Source: Hermatobates lingyangjiaoensis (Eukaryota > Arthropoda > Insecta > Hemiptera > Hermatobatidae). From it: DNA of 64,000 bases. The position numbers were made by a program, and so were the translations under genes. Positions 10,510-22,559 of this stretch are shown piece by piece; within the stretch, counting starts at the first letter, position 1, and each line of letters begins with the position of its first letter. The stretch covers positions 124,001-188,000 of the forward strand of contig JAPFBL010000243.1 of NCBI GenBank assembly GCA_026182355.1. The letters run 5' to 3'. The notes beneath the pieces were generated by a model. That model was not told the origin of the DNA, searched no databases, and saw nothing but the letters and a program-made list of their open reading frames with translations.

Positions 10510-12440
10510 TTAAATAGTATCGTTTTTAACTGTTATAACGTAATAAGGTTGATGAATATTTCTCAAATAGAAAAGTAATTCATTCTTATAGCGAGCGTCG
10601 TGGCAAGTGGCAGTTGAATCGTCAGTTGATGACGTCTTGCCTTGTATTCTGTTGGACTTTTCGACCACTTTTAGTCAATATCCATCTTCTCAAACAACCC
10701 TAAATCGTTTAAACATAGCCTCATATACTGTACTAATAACTAGGGCACAGCATGAAGTCTACATTTTATGTTATAATATTATTATTTTCTGTTCTACTAC
10801 TTATCATTTAACTGATTTAATACTTTCCTCACATTATAAGATTGGTCACATCGTATTTTTATTTGTATTAGTGTTTTACAAAAATCGCGTCATATAATTA
10901 TTTTTTTCGTTTATTAACTTATCTATCATTATACTTTTTTGCATAATTACATATCTCTAATAGATTTTAATTAAATCGCAAAGCTTATCCCAAAGATATC
11001 AATTTATCTTGAGGACAAATATTGTGCACTTTATTTATTTGCAAACGTCATGATGACGGGATGATCATTTACGTGGCATGATGGCAAAAGTAGGTCCATT
11101 TCTTATTGAACAGATTTAACAACCTTTTCTCAATATGCGTATAACTATGGTCAAGAAAAGACCATGAATTAAAAATAACTTACTTTATAAGAAACAGGAG
11201 GTAATATGAATTAAGTCCAAGTTGTTAAAACAATTATTCTAATTTTAGTCAGTTTTAATAATAAATGATATTATAGATAAAACGTTCATTTTAAAATAAT
11301 TTTGTATATTATAATACGTTTTACATAATTACTAAAAGTCTATTAGTTTAATTTCATTATCCAACCATTAAAAAAAAAACCTTGAATATTAATAAATCCA
11401 AAAATAAAAAAAACTAAAACTTAAAATAACAAACATTGAACTTATTGAATGTATAAGCACATAATTTATAAAAATTTAATTGAAGCATAAATTGATATAA
11501 GGCTTAACTAAAGATGAAAAATAAAATAAATTGCTGAAATTGTTTTGTAGAGAGACAAAGTGTAAACCCTTTGTTTTTATTTTATTATAAGAAGACAAAT
11601 TAGACAACGGGGCTATGATTTATCTTTCAAGTAAAAAACACTTTATCACTTAGCATATTTTTAGAAACCTTTACTCTTTCGATTTACTTAATGAATTACT
11701 AATTATAATAAATTAATTATTAATGTTGTTAATTATTAAAATATACAAAATATGTTCAAAAGGAGCTCAGAGTTATTCTTGTAGTTAAATTTATTATTGA
11801 ACATTGTACTAAGGTGTTTAATACATTGGTTATAATAAGTGTACACTATTATTATTCTTCTAAATGTAAGTGTACGTACCATATTAATATTATTGTTCTA
11901 ATTGTAAGTGTACTATTATTCTAAATTTGAATAATAATAAATCCATAAATATATAAAATAAAACTTAAATAAAAAACATTAAACTTATTAAATTTAAAAA
12001 TGAATAATTCATAAAAATGTAACTCATAATCAGCATGAGGAGAAAGCATTGATGGTGCAATGGTCTGAAGATTGCTACAGTATTTCTTAGGTGATAAAGA
12101 AAGTTTCCAAATGTTCAAAAACATTGAACAATGAAGAAAGTTTATAGGTAAGTAATTATTTACTTGAAAATTATTTATAATAAACATTACGTTGATTTTA
12201 AAAATTTGATGTCAAATATAAGTCTTTTTATTACGTTACGTCATATAAATTTTATTTTTGTATTCTTATCCTTTAAAAGGTTTTTTAAGGTTTGTAAAAA
12301 AATTATATCCTAAATATAGTTTATATATAAAGTTTTAATTTTAAAAAGTACTAACATTTTCTAATTTATGAGAAATTTATTTTTAGGATTTATTAACTAC
12401 GTAGGCAGGGAAAATATTAAAAATATGAATACTATTCATA
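10510..12440. other. AT-rich stretch without recognised features
   Basis: A two-kilobase AT-rich block. Two diverged segments (about 11395-11560 and 11930-12190) share 'aaaactta...ataacaaacatt' wording and look like copies of one unnamed repeat. The short ORFs at 10607-10897 and 11921-12187 show no recognisable domain. Confidence 0.35.
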
Positions 12441-12499
12441 TTAAATTATTCATATTTGCTTTATTAGGTGACTTCCATTTATTAACTCTAATTGAATAC

Positions 12500-13015
12500 T
12501 TAAGGATGTCCTATTGCTAACATAGTGCGGTATCTGGGGATGCACATCGATAACGACTGTTATGGAATCCACATAAAAGACAGAAACGACAGGACCTAAT
12601 GAAAAGATGTAGGATGCTATCGAGACTTCTCGACAAAAATCAAATAAGATTCCACACAACAAAAGACCGATATGTACTAGAATACTTAAACCAGACTTCT
12701 TATGGGCTAGAAATCTAAGGATCAACCAAGCGTACAAATTATCAAATCAGCCTAATCTATCATCTTTGGCAAAATTGTTCAAGTTACCTTTTATGTATCT
12801 AACAATACCATTCATAACGTTTAAAAAAGTCCTTTTATTCTCCAAAGAAACCCGATCATGATACCGCAAACTTCATGAATTTTTACCTACTGATCTAAAC
12901 TCTTCAATTTAGCGAATTGAAGAGTTACCAGATTTTTACGAACTCTAATAGAAGGCAAAAAAGATGTTGGCCCCGAGATCTACTCAGCAAAGCTAGCTGT
13001 CAAGGCTAATTTCAA
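12500..13015 (+). pseudogene. Jockey-like LINE, reverse transcriptase C-terminal remnant
   Basis: In three shifting frames the plus strand gives a MHID...WNPH-like block, RCRMLSRLLDKNQIRF, YGLEI*GSTKR, YRKLHEFLPTDLNSSI and finally NRRQKRCWPRDLLSKA. In Jockey-clade non-LTR retrotransposons the order is GMHID..LTWNPHI, LYPLL...S, YGIQLWG, Y..KL..HPN.L and RRLKR..P.DLL. It therefore covers the thumb region and the last codons of ORF2. Several stops and frameshifts make it dead. The endonuclease and the YADD catalytic core are absent. Confidence 0.65.
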
Positions 13016-13019
13016 GTAA

Positions 13020-14190
13020 TCAGAACAATTTACATATAGTACCATCTATGGGTGGTTTCTCCACTCTTTTTTTTTTTTTTTTTGTAGCATTTATCACTAT
13101 TGTTACTCCTCTAAAGATAGTTGTAATATAATATTTAATAAATAAAAAGGATGTCCTAATTGTATCTGCCATAAAAACTTTTTGCCAGTTCGAATTTCTT
13201 CTTTTCTATGTATTAACATAATAGAATGAGGCCAAGTCAAGTGAGTTTTCCATTTACCATCGGAGAAAAGAAAAAGCTTTCCGTTGACATCCCGGAAGGA
13301 GCATATTTTTCGGGGGCACAACTAGAGCCCACCAATCATTGGTATGCGACCACTGGCACTCAGCCAACCTCACTTGGCCCATCCACTAAATGGTTCCACT
13401 TTTTTTTTTCTACCTCTGACCACAGTTGCCGACTACCAGATACCTGTATTATTCACCCTAAATCTTAGCAGCCCTGTCACCCAAACCTCTTATATTGACT
13501 ATCACAAAGTTGAAACAAAGCCAAAAAATCATGCTCCAAATTAATAGTTTACTTTAAAACATTGGATTTGATTACGAAAAAGACTAACTTGATTATCTTA
13601 AGAAACAGTTTCAAGATATTTTATTTTCAAAATTACATAATTGAAATGATGAAACAAATGCATTCTTTCCAATTTTTTATTATTTGATTTTTTTTTGTGT
13701 GTTTATATAAATAATTTCATAACCGTTTTCAGAATCGTAAGAATTGATTGTACGCAATTTTTTTATTTTTTTGTTTCACTTATTTTGGAGAAAAATGATG
13801 TTATATGAATGAAATACCCGTAATTTTGTTTTTTATACTAAAATCCAATTTTAATTTTTGTGTAATTGGAATAATTCAAATTTAATCACAAGTAGATTTG
13901 ATGAAACACCAAAATAAATGAAATTATAGTTATTCCAAAATGTTAAACCAATAAATATAGAGTGTCTTTTTATCATTTATAATAAAAAAAGGCAGTGATT
14001 AATATTAGAAAACACCTTACTTGCATCAATTTAATGATTCCGAAGACAGTGAAACTGATGGATACATGTCAAAAGCGAGTCATGTTTACATACGTATTTG
14101 TTTATACGCTTAACAAGATTTCATAATAAACGCATAAAAAAACAATTTATGCTCAAACTGAAATAAGAAGTGAGAAAAAAGACCAAGATC
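13020..14190. other. Stretch with a small higher-GC patch, otherwise featureless
   Basis: A patch at about 13220-13400 is richer in GC and open in one plus frame (13226-13468) but resembles no family I know. The remainder is AT-rich. Poly-T tracts occur near 13064 and 13403. Confidence 0.3.
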
Positions 14191-14249
14191 TTTCAACTGT
14201 AACAAACAGTCTTCTTGTCTATGCATCATACGCGTATATACTTATATAC

Positions 14250-14332
14250 AATGATCAAACCACAATATGAAATGGGAAACAAGACTAAGATCTTAGTCTT
14301 GTTTTCCATTTCATATTGTGAGTTTGATCATT
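14250..14332. repeat. Perfect head-to-head PLE family A palindrome centred on AGATCT
   Basis: The two arms are the outer end of family A (TGATCAAACC... and ...GGTTTGATCA type). They meet at 14281-14300 in a continuous palindrome whose axis is the AAGATCTT that forms stem III of the family A hammerhead. The CUGACGA and stem II parts are missing from both arms, so each arm is only the sequence downstream of stem III. Two copies therefore joined exactly at the stem III palindrome. Confidence 0.7.
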
Positions 14333-14624
14333 GATTGTTATTTCACGTGTTTAATGAAATCTTTTTATCGATGTATAACGTATATACGTATGTGCACATA
14401 ACACTATCAACACATATAAATTCGTATGTCTGTATTAATTCTTTGTTAACGTATATTAGTAAGAGAATTAAATATGCGGAAATTAACAGGTTCTCGTTAG
14501 GTCATACGACAAATGAAATCAATGCAGGCTTATGAAAAAAGTTTTAAATAAAGCTGAATCATCGACTTTGATGGTCTCATTCGAATCTGCAAACTGATAA
14601 TTCCTGATATAATATATATATATA

Positions 14625-14830
14625 TAATGAAAGGTCCGTGTGGACAATAAAAACTTTAACTAATAGTAAAGAACACAGAAAGTCACGAGTTACTCTGGAG
14701 GCCAGTAGCAGTTTGGTTCTCAACGCGAGTACTTGGCACTTCTTCCTGAAGACGACGGATGTCGAAATTCGAAGTGAGTTCTATAGTGACATTCTGGGTT
14801 CTTTCCTATTTGTTAAAGTTTATATATTAT
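14625..14830 (+). mobile_element. PLE terminal repeat fragment, family D
   Basis: It begins next to a (TA) tract at about 14606-14627 and contains 'gaacacagaaagtca', the family D hammerhead and 'gttctttcctatttgtta', matching the arm at 53155-53275 in reverse. The ORF 14638-14838 is a by-product. Confidence 0.55.
14742..14774 (+). ncRNA. Hammerhead ribozyme motif, PLE family D
   Basis: CUUC, CUGAAGA, an unpaired C, GAC-GGAU-GUC hairpin, GAAA, UUC and GAAG follow in order. CUUC and GAAG form stem I and C precedes the cleavage site. The stem III segment has lost one base compared with the 53202 copy (AUU in place of AUAU). Confidence 0.6.
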
Positions 14831-14867
14831 ATATGTGAATTCTACACGAGTGGTCCAGTATCTGGAA

Positions 14868-15010
14868 TATGATTGGCTACTTTTGACCAAATAGTTTTTA
14901 CTTTTCCATTTTGGACTCTATAATATATTTTGGCTCTTTAATAAGGCCGGAAACAATAGAGTCCAAAATGGAAAAGTAAAAACTATTTGGTCAAAAATAG
15001 CCAATCATAT
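14868..15010. repeat. Hairpin-forming inverted repeat beside (TA)n
   Basis: The arms of about 47 bp (14871-14920 and 14960-15007) are almost perfect reverse complements containing 'ttttgaccaaatag' and 'ccattttggactct'. The loop is about 40 bp. A (TA) tract follows at 15005-15022. It could be a MITE or another PLE-type snapback, but I find no hammerhead core in it. Confidence 0.6.
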
Positions 15011-15069
15011 ATATATATATATTTCAAGCTTTCATTGTGGAAACTTTTTAACGTTTATGATCATGATTA

Positions 15070-16990
15070 GGCAGCATTATAAATCATTTTCAATTATGCA
15101 ATTGTAATTGAAGCCATTATGACAGCACATATAATCAATCTCATTAGCATTTAATAGGGCATGATAAACTAAATGACAAGCTAATTTGCATGACTCTTTC
15201 TTTTTATACCTTACAAATACAACTTTATATGAGGATGAGTTGCGTATTTTTTTTTTACAATTGAATTAATAGGAAGGGGCGTTATAATATATTTTATGAT
15301 TTCAGAAAATATTTTTTAACGCTAAACTACTAATTATAGAACAATGAAATTTTGTTAAAAAATTTATAAAAAAAAACTTTTAAAAAATTTCCATATCCTC
15401 ATAGGGGATTGAAAAATTGAAAAATTTTCTTGGATCCTTTGCTCTAAAGGTTGGATTCCATTACATTTCTTTATAGGTTACATTGACTTAGCAATTTTTT
15501 AAGCGATATAACACTTTTATTTAGAGATTAATTAAAAAAAAAATCAAAATGTTCTAATTTGTTTATATGATATGTTTGAAGAATAAACTTATTAAATAAA
15601 AAAAAAATTAAAATTATTTGAAATACACTAGACGTTTAGGACGCATATATTCTTAGTTCTCAAACCATTGAGCAATGCATTCAAATATGTCAGACGAAAA
15701 AGTTCTTAATAATTTGATAAAATTTTTTTCAAAACAATTTGAATTGCTCAGTTTCAGCTAATTGGGTACCGTTGTTTGTTTTCAGGTTTTATTACTAATA
15801 AATTTTAAAATGATGGCTTCTAGTTGAAGATTCAGGAGCCTGCGTTATGAAACACTGCCCTGTGATTTGTCCAGCCAAACTTTTTATTTATGCATGCCAA
15901 TGCTCCATTGAACCAAATATATTTCGATGCATACATCATGCGTCTTATTTTATTGTTTTGTGCCTCAACTTTTCTACTGTGAAAAGAAATATAACCCCAG
16001 AGTTTATATTTTTTGCATACAGTAGATTTTGTTCCTCTTATTATCGAGATTTACTTTTGTGTTATAACATTTTTTAGTTTTTAAATGCACATTAATTACA
16101 TTTTAAAAAATACCTTATTTTATTTTCGTTACTTCTAGTAATGAATTCAAAAGTAGAAATAGAAGATTTTTCAAGTACATATACTGGATGTTTAGTAAAT
16201 TAACAATGAAACTAACATGACAATTGAAGTATACATACTAAAGAGGATAATTAAGGTACCCTATAAAATTATTTAATATATGTAAAAAATCTATGTGTTT
16301 AACAATTTAACAAAATATATCGAATTACCTGGTGGATTATCTTCACAGATCCACTAATTTCGGACATAGTCCATCATCAAGGGAAAACAAAATGCTATTT
16401 TTGTGTTATTGTTCATTTATACCTTTTCTTAAATCGATTATTGTCTTTCAGATTGATTTTTTATAGTAATATTATTTTATTCTGTTTTATCTTTAATATT
16501 ATTGATTCAGTCATTAATTTTAATGTATTTCTCTTTTTTTTCAATTCCTGCCTTCATTGTTCGATCCTTGTACGTATCTTTTCCTACGGTCAAGTAATGC
16601 TACAGTCAATGGTCAGCATGTCCGACAGGCGATTGCCTGGTTCTCATTCTCAAACATGTTTAAGCTCCTATTTTGTTGGACCTAATTTTTTCTTTACTAG
16701 AACTGCATGACCTGAGAGCTCAATACTTTTATTACGTCCTCTTCTTAAAACTAAATGTTGTATCTTTTGGTTTATGTGTATACAGAAAGTATATTTATCA
16801 ATGACTGTACAAGAATAAATAAAATATGAACAACGTTTAAAAAAATATTATGAAGCATGAAAGATTAAAGAAATAAGAATGTATTCTTAATTAAAGAATA
16901 TATAAGTTACAAACAATCAAGGAAGCAAATTGTTATCATTAAATACATGTATGATGCTATTACTACAGAGTTTAGCAAAAAATTTACATA
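15070..16990. other. AT-rich stretch without recognised features
   Basis: The short ORFs at 15847-16077 and 16441-16710 have no family resemblance and biased F/I/S/C composition typical of chance frames in AT-rich DNA. Confidence 0.35.
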
Positions 16991-16997
16991 TTAGTAG

Positions 16998-17327
16998 TCG
17001 TAAGCAACCCTTTAGGTTACAGTGGCTCTCCCACAAGGGACCACACATAGGCTGAATATTGGGCCCTTTGGGATACCACACAATGAAGATTGATTCTACA
17101 TTGGGAGTCCTAAATTTGGCCTAACTCAAGTCTATTTAGAGTAGGGATCTTTAACGAGTACCTGACAACGTACAGGCTCGGGACCGACGGCTTAACATCC
17201 TCTCCGAGGAACGACGTGCTCAGACTTATTCACCTCCCGCGTGAAAAAATCGAGGGCCAGGTGGGTATCAAAACCCGGACATACCATTCAGAGGAGAGTA
17301 TGTTAACGACTGTGTTAATCTGACCCC
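16998..17327 (-). mobile_element. Nearly full-length SINE, minus strand
   Basis: Read on the minus strand it has a diverged tRNA head (GGTTTTGATACCCACCTGG in the B-box/T-arm region), the 'gggaggtgaataaatc'-type junction, the conserved core ('ggtactcgttaaagatccct') and the 'gtggtatcccaaagggcc' block. It ends with only one CCTAA unit, so its tail is shorter than that of the copy at 2076. Confidence 0.75.
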
Positions 17328-17337
17328 AACTATACAT

Positions 17338-17392
17338 ATTGTGGTTTGATCATTGATTGTTATTTCACGTGTTTATGTGTATCTTTTTACAC
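17338..17392 (+). repeat. PLE family A outer end fragment
   Basis: It holds the 'gtggtttgatcattg' and 'tttcacgtgtttatgtg' blocks that form the outer edge of family A arms elsewhere. The hammerhead portion is not present. It joins directly to an X fragment. Confidence 0.55.
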
Positions 17393-17394
17393 AT

Positions 17395-17572
17395 TGTTAC
17401 GTGGGTCAATCACTATCTGTACTACCTCCAAGAATGAAAGACTAATAAATATTTCCGATTTAGACATTTCTATTATGCCCAAATAGTACATTCATATATT
17501 ATATACCCAAAAGTATGAGATTATGTTTACTTATAGTAAAGTTGTGTGCAGGCAACTCCAGATTTTTTGTAT
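17395..17572 (-). repeat. Dispersed repeat X, terminal fragment
   Basis: It contains 'tcactatctgtactacct', 'ttatagtaaagt' and the 'ggcaactccagatttttt' end of X in minus orientation. Confidence 0.65.
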
Positions 17573-17599
17573 GTTAGTTAACATAAAGTTATGCTTAGC

Positions 17600-18620
17600 T
17601 TTTTTTTAAACTTTTGGCACTAAAGGGACATATATTTGAGGTTTGTGTCTTATAAATATTAAATGTTAACTAAAAAACCAAATAACAATACGATTTCAAC
17701 CAATATAGTGTGAGCAAATTTATGCCCTATTACAAAATATTCCCGAAAAAAAAGTTTTTTCGAGGTTGAAATTTTTATATTTTAATGATAATCATTTCAT
17801 AATAACAATAATAAAGATGTACACTAGAAGTCTTTACAAAGCAGAGTATATTTATTATTTTTGGCGGACTGAAATAACAAACTTGAATCCTACATGAAAG
17901 GTACAACAGCAAAAAAAACCTGTTTCGTCATCGATAGTCTTCTCCCTTCTCATATTCATCCAAAAATGAAACACTTCTTTTTTAAATTTAATTAGATTGT
18001 CAAATTGGCAAGTTGTTATTGTTTAAGCAAACATGGATAAATCACCTATACTTTCACAAGTGTTAATGTCTAAAATATTAAAAACAATTTTTTAAGGACA
18101 CAATTTGAAAATCCTTAAAAAGCTTAACATGTTATTCATTATTTCTATCTCTGTAAAATAATCTAATTAATTAGGTTCTATCTAATTTATTTATTTACAT
18201 GAAATTTATTGAATTGAAAATATTAAATCAGTCTTATTTCTATAAAAATGATTTCACTATTCAATATATCACTGATTTTGTCAAACCTGTAGAAACAAAA
18301 AGTGATATCACATGCAATAATGAGAATAATATATACGGCATTAGAAGAAAATAAATACATGAGTGCTGGGAGGAGGGGTCCAAGTTTACAGTACATTTAT
18401 TTCTACGGTTTGATTAATACATACAAAACTGTAATCTCTAAATCAAAATAATATCTGCACTTTTTAAACTATATATTATAAACCGGTATTCATTGTACAA
18501 AATATTAACATTTGCATCTTTGGCAGCGTTTGAATGTAACAAAAAAAAACCTTACAAAATATTTCATTATCTCTTTCGTTATACCAGTTATTACGTTTAT
18601 TCCTGTATTTTTAATAAAAT
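17600..18620. other. AT-rich stretch without recognised features
   Basis: No coding or repeat signal that I can name. Confidence 0.35.
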
Positions 18621-18626
18621 ATTTAA

Positions 18627-20007
18627 TCTTTATAAATAAAATAATGATTTTGTCTGTACATTGCTTAGAACTGACTCATTTCAAGTTTTCTTTACGTTTC
18701 ATACATTGGAGAAACCGAATCCACCCTTAGAAAAATTTCTGTCGGTTTGTCGGTTTGTCCGCAAAACTTTGTCACAGGTAAACTCAGCTACCATAAGACA
18801 TATAAAGCTGAAACTTTTACAGTAGATTTGTGTAGGTCTAACTTAAAATATAGGCTATGAATTGATTGGAAATTCAACGTAGAAGTGAAGTTATGGACGT
18901 TTAACGAAAAAATGTTTGTCACAAGTAAACTCAGCCACCATAAGACATAGCGAGCTGAAACATTGACACTGGATTTGTGTGTGCCTAACTTAAAATATGG
19001 GCTCTAAATAGATTATTAATTCAGTACAGAAGCGAAGTTATGGGGCTTTTAGCTGTATTTTCCTAACTTCACAGACAAGTTTGTTTTGAAAATACACAGG
19101 TGTGGCAAGTAGGTATTGTTAGTTGATTTTAATTTCAATTGAGCATATGAATATATTGCGTATTTGACATCTTTGAAAAGGTACCAGAGTTTCCCAGAGT
19201 TGAGGATGTACTATCTAATACGAATAAATAGTTTTGTAAACGAGCAATTCTCAACTCTTAATATGAACAGGCATGAGAAATCAACAAAGTTCTTACGCTA
19301 TATGAAGCCGAGGAAAGAACTTACAAGTCAGTAAAGAGATTGGATTAGTGATGAAGAAGCAGTTCATTATCTAATTGAATTTCTTGACTCTGAATTTATT
19401 TCTCCTGGACTGCCTGCTCATGAGTAAAAACTTAAAGTAGGTGCACCAATGATGCTGCAATTTATAGCAGTAACAAATTTGATGTTACGAAACATGAGTG
19501 ACCCAAAAACTGTGCAACGGGACACGACTCTGAGTTCGTGCTCTACACAGATATGCCATAGAGGCGGACATAATGACTGGATGTGGTATTGGGGAGTCTG
19601 TGTGTATACCACGCATACCATTGATTCCGAGCCACTGTCTGTTTCCATTCAAATGATTGCAAGGTCCCCTCAGAGTCTATTTCGCAATGACGTTAACTAA
19701 GTCGCAAAGGGAGACTTTATCTAACGCAGGAATTCAAGTTAGCGAAACCAAGTTTTTCTCACATGGTCAACTGTAGTTTACTTGCTCAATAGTCAGAGGT
19801 TTCAACTGATTGTTCTTCCATGAACCTGAAGGACAGACAGCTAATGTAGTGTATACAGAGGCATTTGTTTAACACTGTACTAATAATGGTGTTTTCTACT
19901 ATTCTATAACTTCTAATTATAGTATTAGTATAATACTATAATTGATATTTTGGAATACCAAGAATAATAGAATTTTTGATTCCGTCAAAAACGGGTACAT
20001 TTGCTAG
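18627..20007 (+). mobile_element. Internally deleted Helitron with both termini
   Basis: The 5' end is TC (18627-18628) directly after an A. The 3' end is CTAG (20004-20007) directly before a T, as expected for Helitron insertion between A and T. A CCGT/ACGG hairpin lies at about 19982-19994, some 10 bases before the CTAG. At 1.4 kb it keeps only the end of the helicase (19437-19800), so it must have depended on an autonomous partner. An internal segment of about 125 bp ('gtcacaggtaaactcagc' type) is tandemly duplicated at about 18770-19035. Confidence 0.75.
19437..19800 (+). pseudogene. Helitron helicase C-terminal remnant
   Basis: Across one frameshift and several stops the plus strand reads LMLRNMSDPK, LCNGTRL, LHRYAIEADIMTGCGIGE, VCIPRIPLIPSHCLFPFK, then FAMTLTKSQRETLSNAG and FFSHGQL. 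This is the conserved end of Helitron Rep/Hel proteins: LLRNLDPPxLCNGTRL, IPRI, FAMTINKSQGQTL and CFSHGQLYVACSR. Motifs V and VI of the SF1 helicase are thus recognisable but broken, including the K and Q of the INKSQGQ block. It matches 2575-2778. Confidence 0.85.
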
Positions 20008-20176
20008 TATTTAATAAGACAAGAAATTAATTTTTTTTTCCTGAATATTTCATTTGTTGAAAATATGAGATAATTTTCTTAAAATGATTAAATTATCAGA
20101 TATTTCACATTTTGAATGTCAGAACCAGTGAAGTTGCAAGTCTCGTTAACCTACTCCACAATTATATCTGATCAAA

Positions 20177-20833
20177 TCTATATGAATAAAGAAAGGTTTT
20201 GTCTGCTTATTGCTTAAAAGTGACTCATTTTAAGTTATTTTCACGTTTTATCCATCAGAGAAACCGAATCTAAAGTAAGAAAAATTTCTGTTTGTTTGTC
20301 CAAAAAAATTTTTATCACAAGTAAACTCAACCACCACATAAGTCACAGCAAACTGAAACTTTGATAGCGAATTGCGTATGTCTAACTTAAAAGCTGAAAT
20401 TTGAATGGATTTCAAACTTTTTTGAAATCCATTCAAAAAATACTGACAGTATAAATACTGAGTATAAATACTGACAAGTATACAGGAATATAGCTAAACA
20501 ATTTACAAGTTTTTTAGGTGCCTGATACTGTAGCATGTAAGTACTGTTGGTTGATCTTAATTTTAAATGTTTTTTTCATAATTTCCTCACTTTAAAAAAG
20601 CGAGTTCTACCTACTCGTATAATAAATAAGAAGTATGACTAGAACAAAATCAAATTTGAGGTCAGTCTCTAAAGCTGAAAAAAAGTAAAAGAAACTCCAG
20701 TTCTAGTGACAATTATGGACTGTACAAAAAATGATATTTTTTAGTATTCTATAATTTCTAATAATATTTTGGAATACCACGTATCAGCTCTGAATTTTTA
20801 TAAAAAACCCGTCAAAGACGATTAAGTCTGTAG
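20177..20833 (+). mobile_element. Short non-autonomous Helitron
   Basis: It begins with TC after an A (TCTATATGAATAAAGAAAGG) and shares the first 250 bp with the Helitron at 18627. It ends near a CCGTC..GACG stem-like block followed by a diverged TAG end at about 20831-20833. There is no coding remnant. The short ORF 20248-20436 is antisense to the shared leader. Confidence 0.55.
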
Positions 20834-20997
20834 TCTGCTTGTGCAAGTGAATTGAAGGATATCCCATTTGTTATCATATAAGCTGAACATTAATTATTTT
20901 TATTGATCCACATTCTTTTTTTGTTTGTTTTAAATGATCCCCTAGCGGGTCATAACGTCAGCCGTTTACCAGTTTTTTTGTTTGATCGGTTTTTTAT

Positions 20998-21273
20998 AGA
21001 TCTACAGATTTTACATTGGGAGTCCTAAATTTTACGTAACTCAAATGTATTTCGAATAGGGATCTTTAATGAATACCTGATATCGTAGAGGCTCGGGATC
21101 GAAGGCTTAACGTGTTCTCCGAGGGACGACGTACTCAGATTCACCTTCAGAATGAATCTCGTGAAGGTATTCACCTTCAGCGAGAATAAATCGAGGGTCA
21201 GGTGGGGATCGAACCCCGGACTACCAGCCCAGGAGTGAGTACATTAAACACTGAGTTAACCTGGCCTCAATAT
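20998..21273 (-). mobile_element. SINE, minus strand
   Basis: On the minus strand the B box reads GGTTCGATCCCC, close to the consensus GGTTCGANTCC. The acceptor-like GGCCAGG is at the right end and the core with 'cccgagcctctacgat' follows. The 3' tail is missing beyond the 'actcccaatgtaaaatc' block. A short direct duplication ('attcaccttcag' twice near 21145-21180) interrupts the head-core junction. Confidence 0.7.
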
Positions 21274-21527
21274 TAAGTAGTAAATTTTGAAGAAAATACA
21301 TAAAGATTAATACTTTTACGATAATAACCAGCTGTGACAGGCCTCCAGCGAATAGTATGATAGTGCAAAACAGTCAACTATATCAACATTTTAAAAAGAA
21401 AATAAAAAGACCTTATAGACTTTTAAAAACTTTGGTAGTGTGTATCTCAATGTTTAATTTAAAAAGGAAAGGTTTAATTTAATCTTAATTTAGTGTATTT
21501 TATTGTTAAATAGATTCGATTGAATGT

Positions 21528-21680
21528 AATATATACATATAAAAAGATTTCACATAAACACGTGAAACAACAATCAATGATCAAACCACAATAAGAAATG
21601 GGAAAACAAGACTAAGATCTTTCAACCGTAACAAGCGGTCTTCGTCAGAGTCAAAAACCCAACTGAACACTAGATGCAGA
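21528..21680 (-). mobile_element. PLE terminal repeat, family A, single arm
   Basis: It contains 'aaaagatttcacataaacac', 'tgatcaaaccac', the hammerhead on the minus strand and 'aaaacccaactga' at the inner edge. No coding region is joined to it. The adjoining 21680-21780 is not repeated elsewhere in the window as far as I can see. Confidence 0.7.
21610..21652 (-). ncRNA. Hammerhead ribozyme motif, PLE family A (intact)
   Basis: Minus strand: GACU, CUGACGA, unpaired A, stem II GACCG/CGGUU around CUUGUUA, GAAA, GAUCU, U, AGUC. GACU pairs fully with AGUC as stem I. A15.1 to U16.1 spans AGAUCU, a perfect palindrome. The predicted cleavage is between U and A of UUAGUC. Confidence 0.75.
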
Positions 21681-21999
21681 AAACATCTGGTGAGGAGTTG
21701 AGAAGAGTGGGAGGGAAGAGTGGTATTTTAAAAGGGTGAAAGCACAGGAAAGGACTAATGTCCAGAAAGGGATGTTAATATATATATATGGAGCAGGCTA
21801 AATAAATGAATTTAAAAAAAACATATAACATAAAACATATAACATTTAAAGTAACAATTCTTTTTTAAGTGCCTTGGGTCATTATTGCTGTCCGCAAATC
21901 CTAGATAACGCCATCTATCTATTATTAAGTAGATATTTGTAAACATAACAAGTAGAAATAACTATGAATCTTAATAGTACATATTTCGGCGGGTATCGT

Positions 22000-22240
22000 G
22001 AACTCCTTTAACAGATTTTACAGCTTCTCATGGTTTCTTGTTGTTAGCGCCAATGTTAGGTCTTATGGCGCTTCTGAACTCTTGCTATAACTTCAGTGCA
22101 GTGAGTACACTGCCACAATATGCTTTACAGCGTTGGGGATCGGGGCCAACTGGTCGGGGGTCAGGGGTCAATTAGAAATCTTGGGGAATGGTGAACGTTG
22201 TTCGGATGACGGTGGCTAAGTGAAGGAAAGTTAGAGAAAA
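22000..22240. other. Higher-GC patch, unclassified
   Basis: This patch has more GC than its surroundings but no long open frame, splice pattern or family motif that I recognise. It may be an unrecognised repeat. Confidence 0.25.
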
Positions 22241-22559
22241 GAATGCATCGAAAGTCCCACGATCTTTAAAATTATAGAAACGGAGAAATATCATTTTTCC
22301 AATATATTTTTTGCTTATTTATTATCTATGAATTCAATAAGTAAATTGGTTTGTTCACCAGAGAACTGCCAAGTGTGGGGGTAAATCTTTTTACTACAAA
22401 TTCTGTTAGAGTAACACCAGTTACCCGACATGACAATGCTTACAATGTTGAGCGAAGAGCCGTTATCAGGCAGTTGAACAATGCTTTTATTTTACTGGCA
22501 GTTTATTTTTCTTCCTGTTTTTTTCTAATTTTAGCGAGGTCTGGGTTTATTTATTTTGT

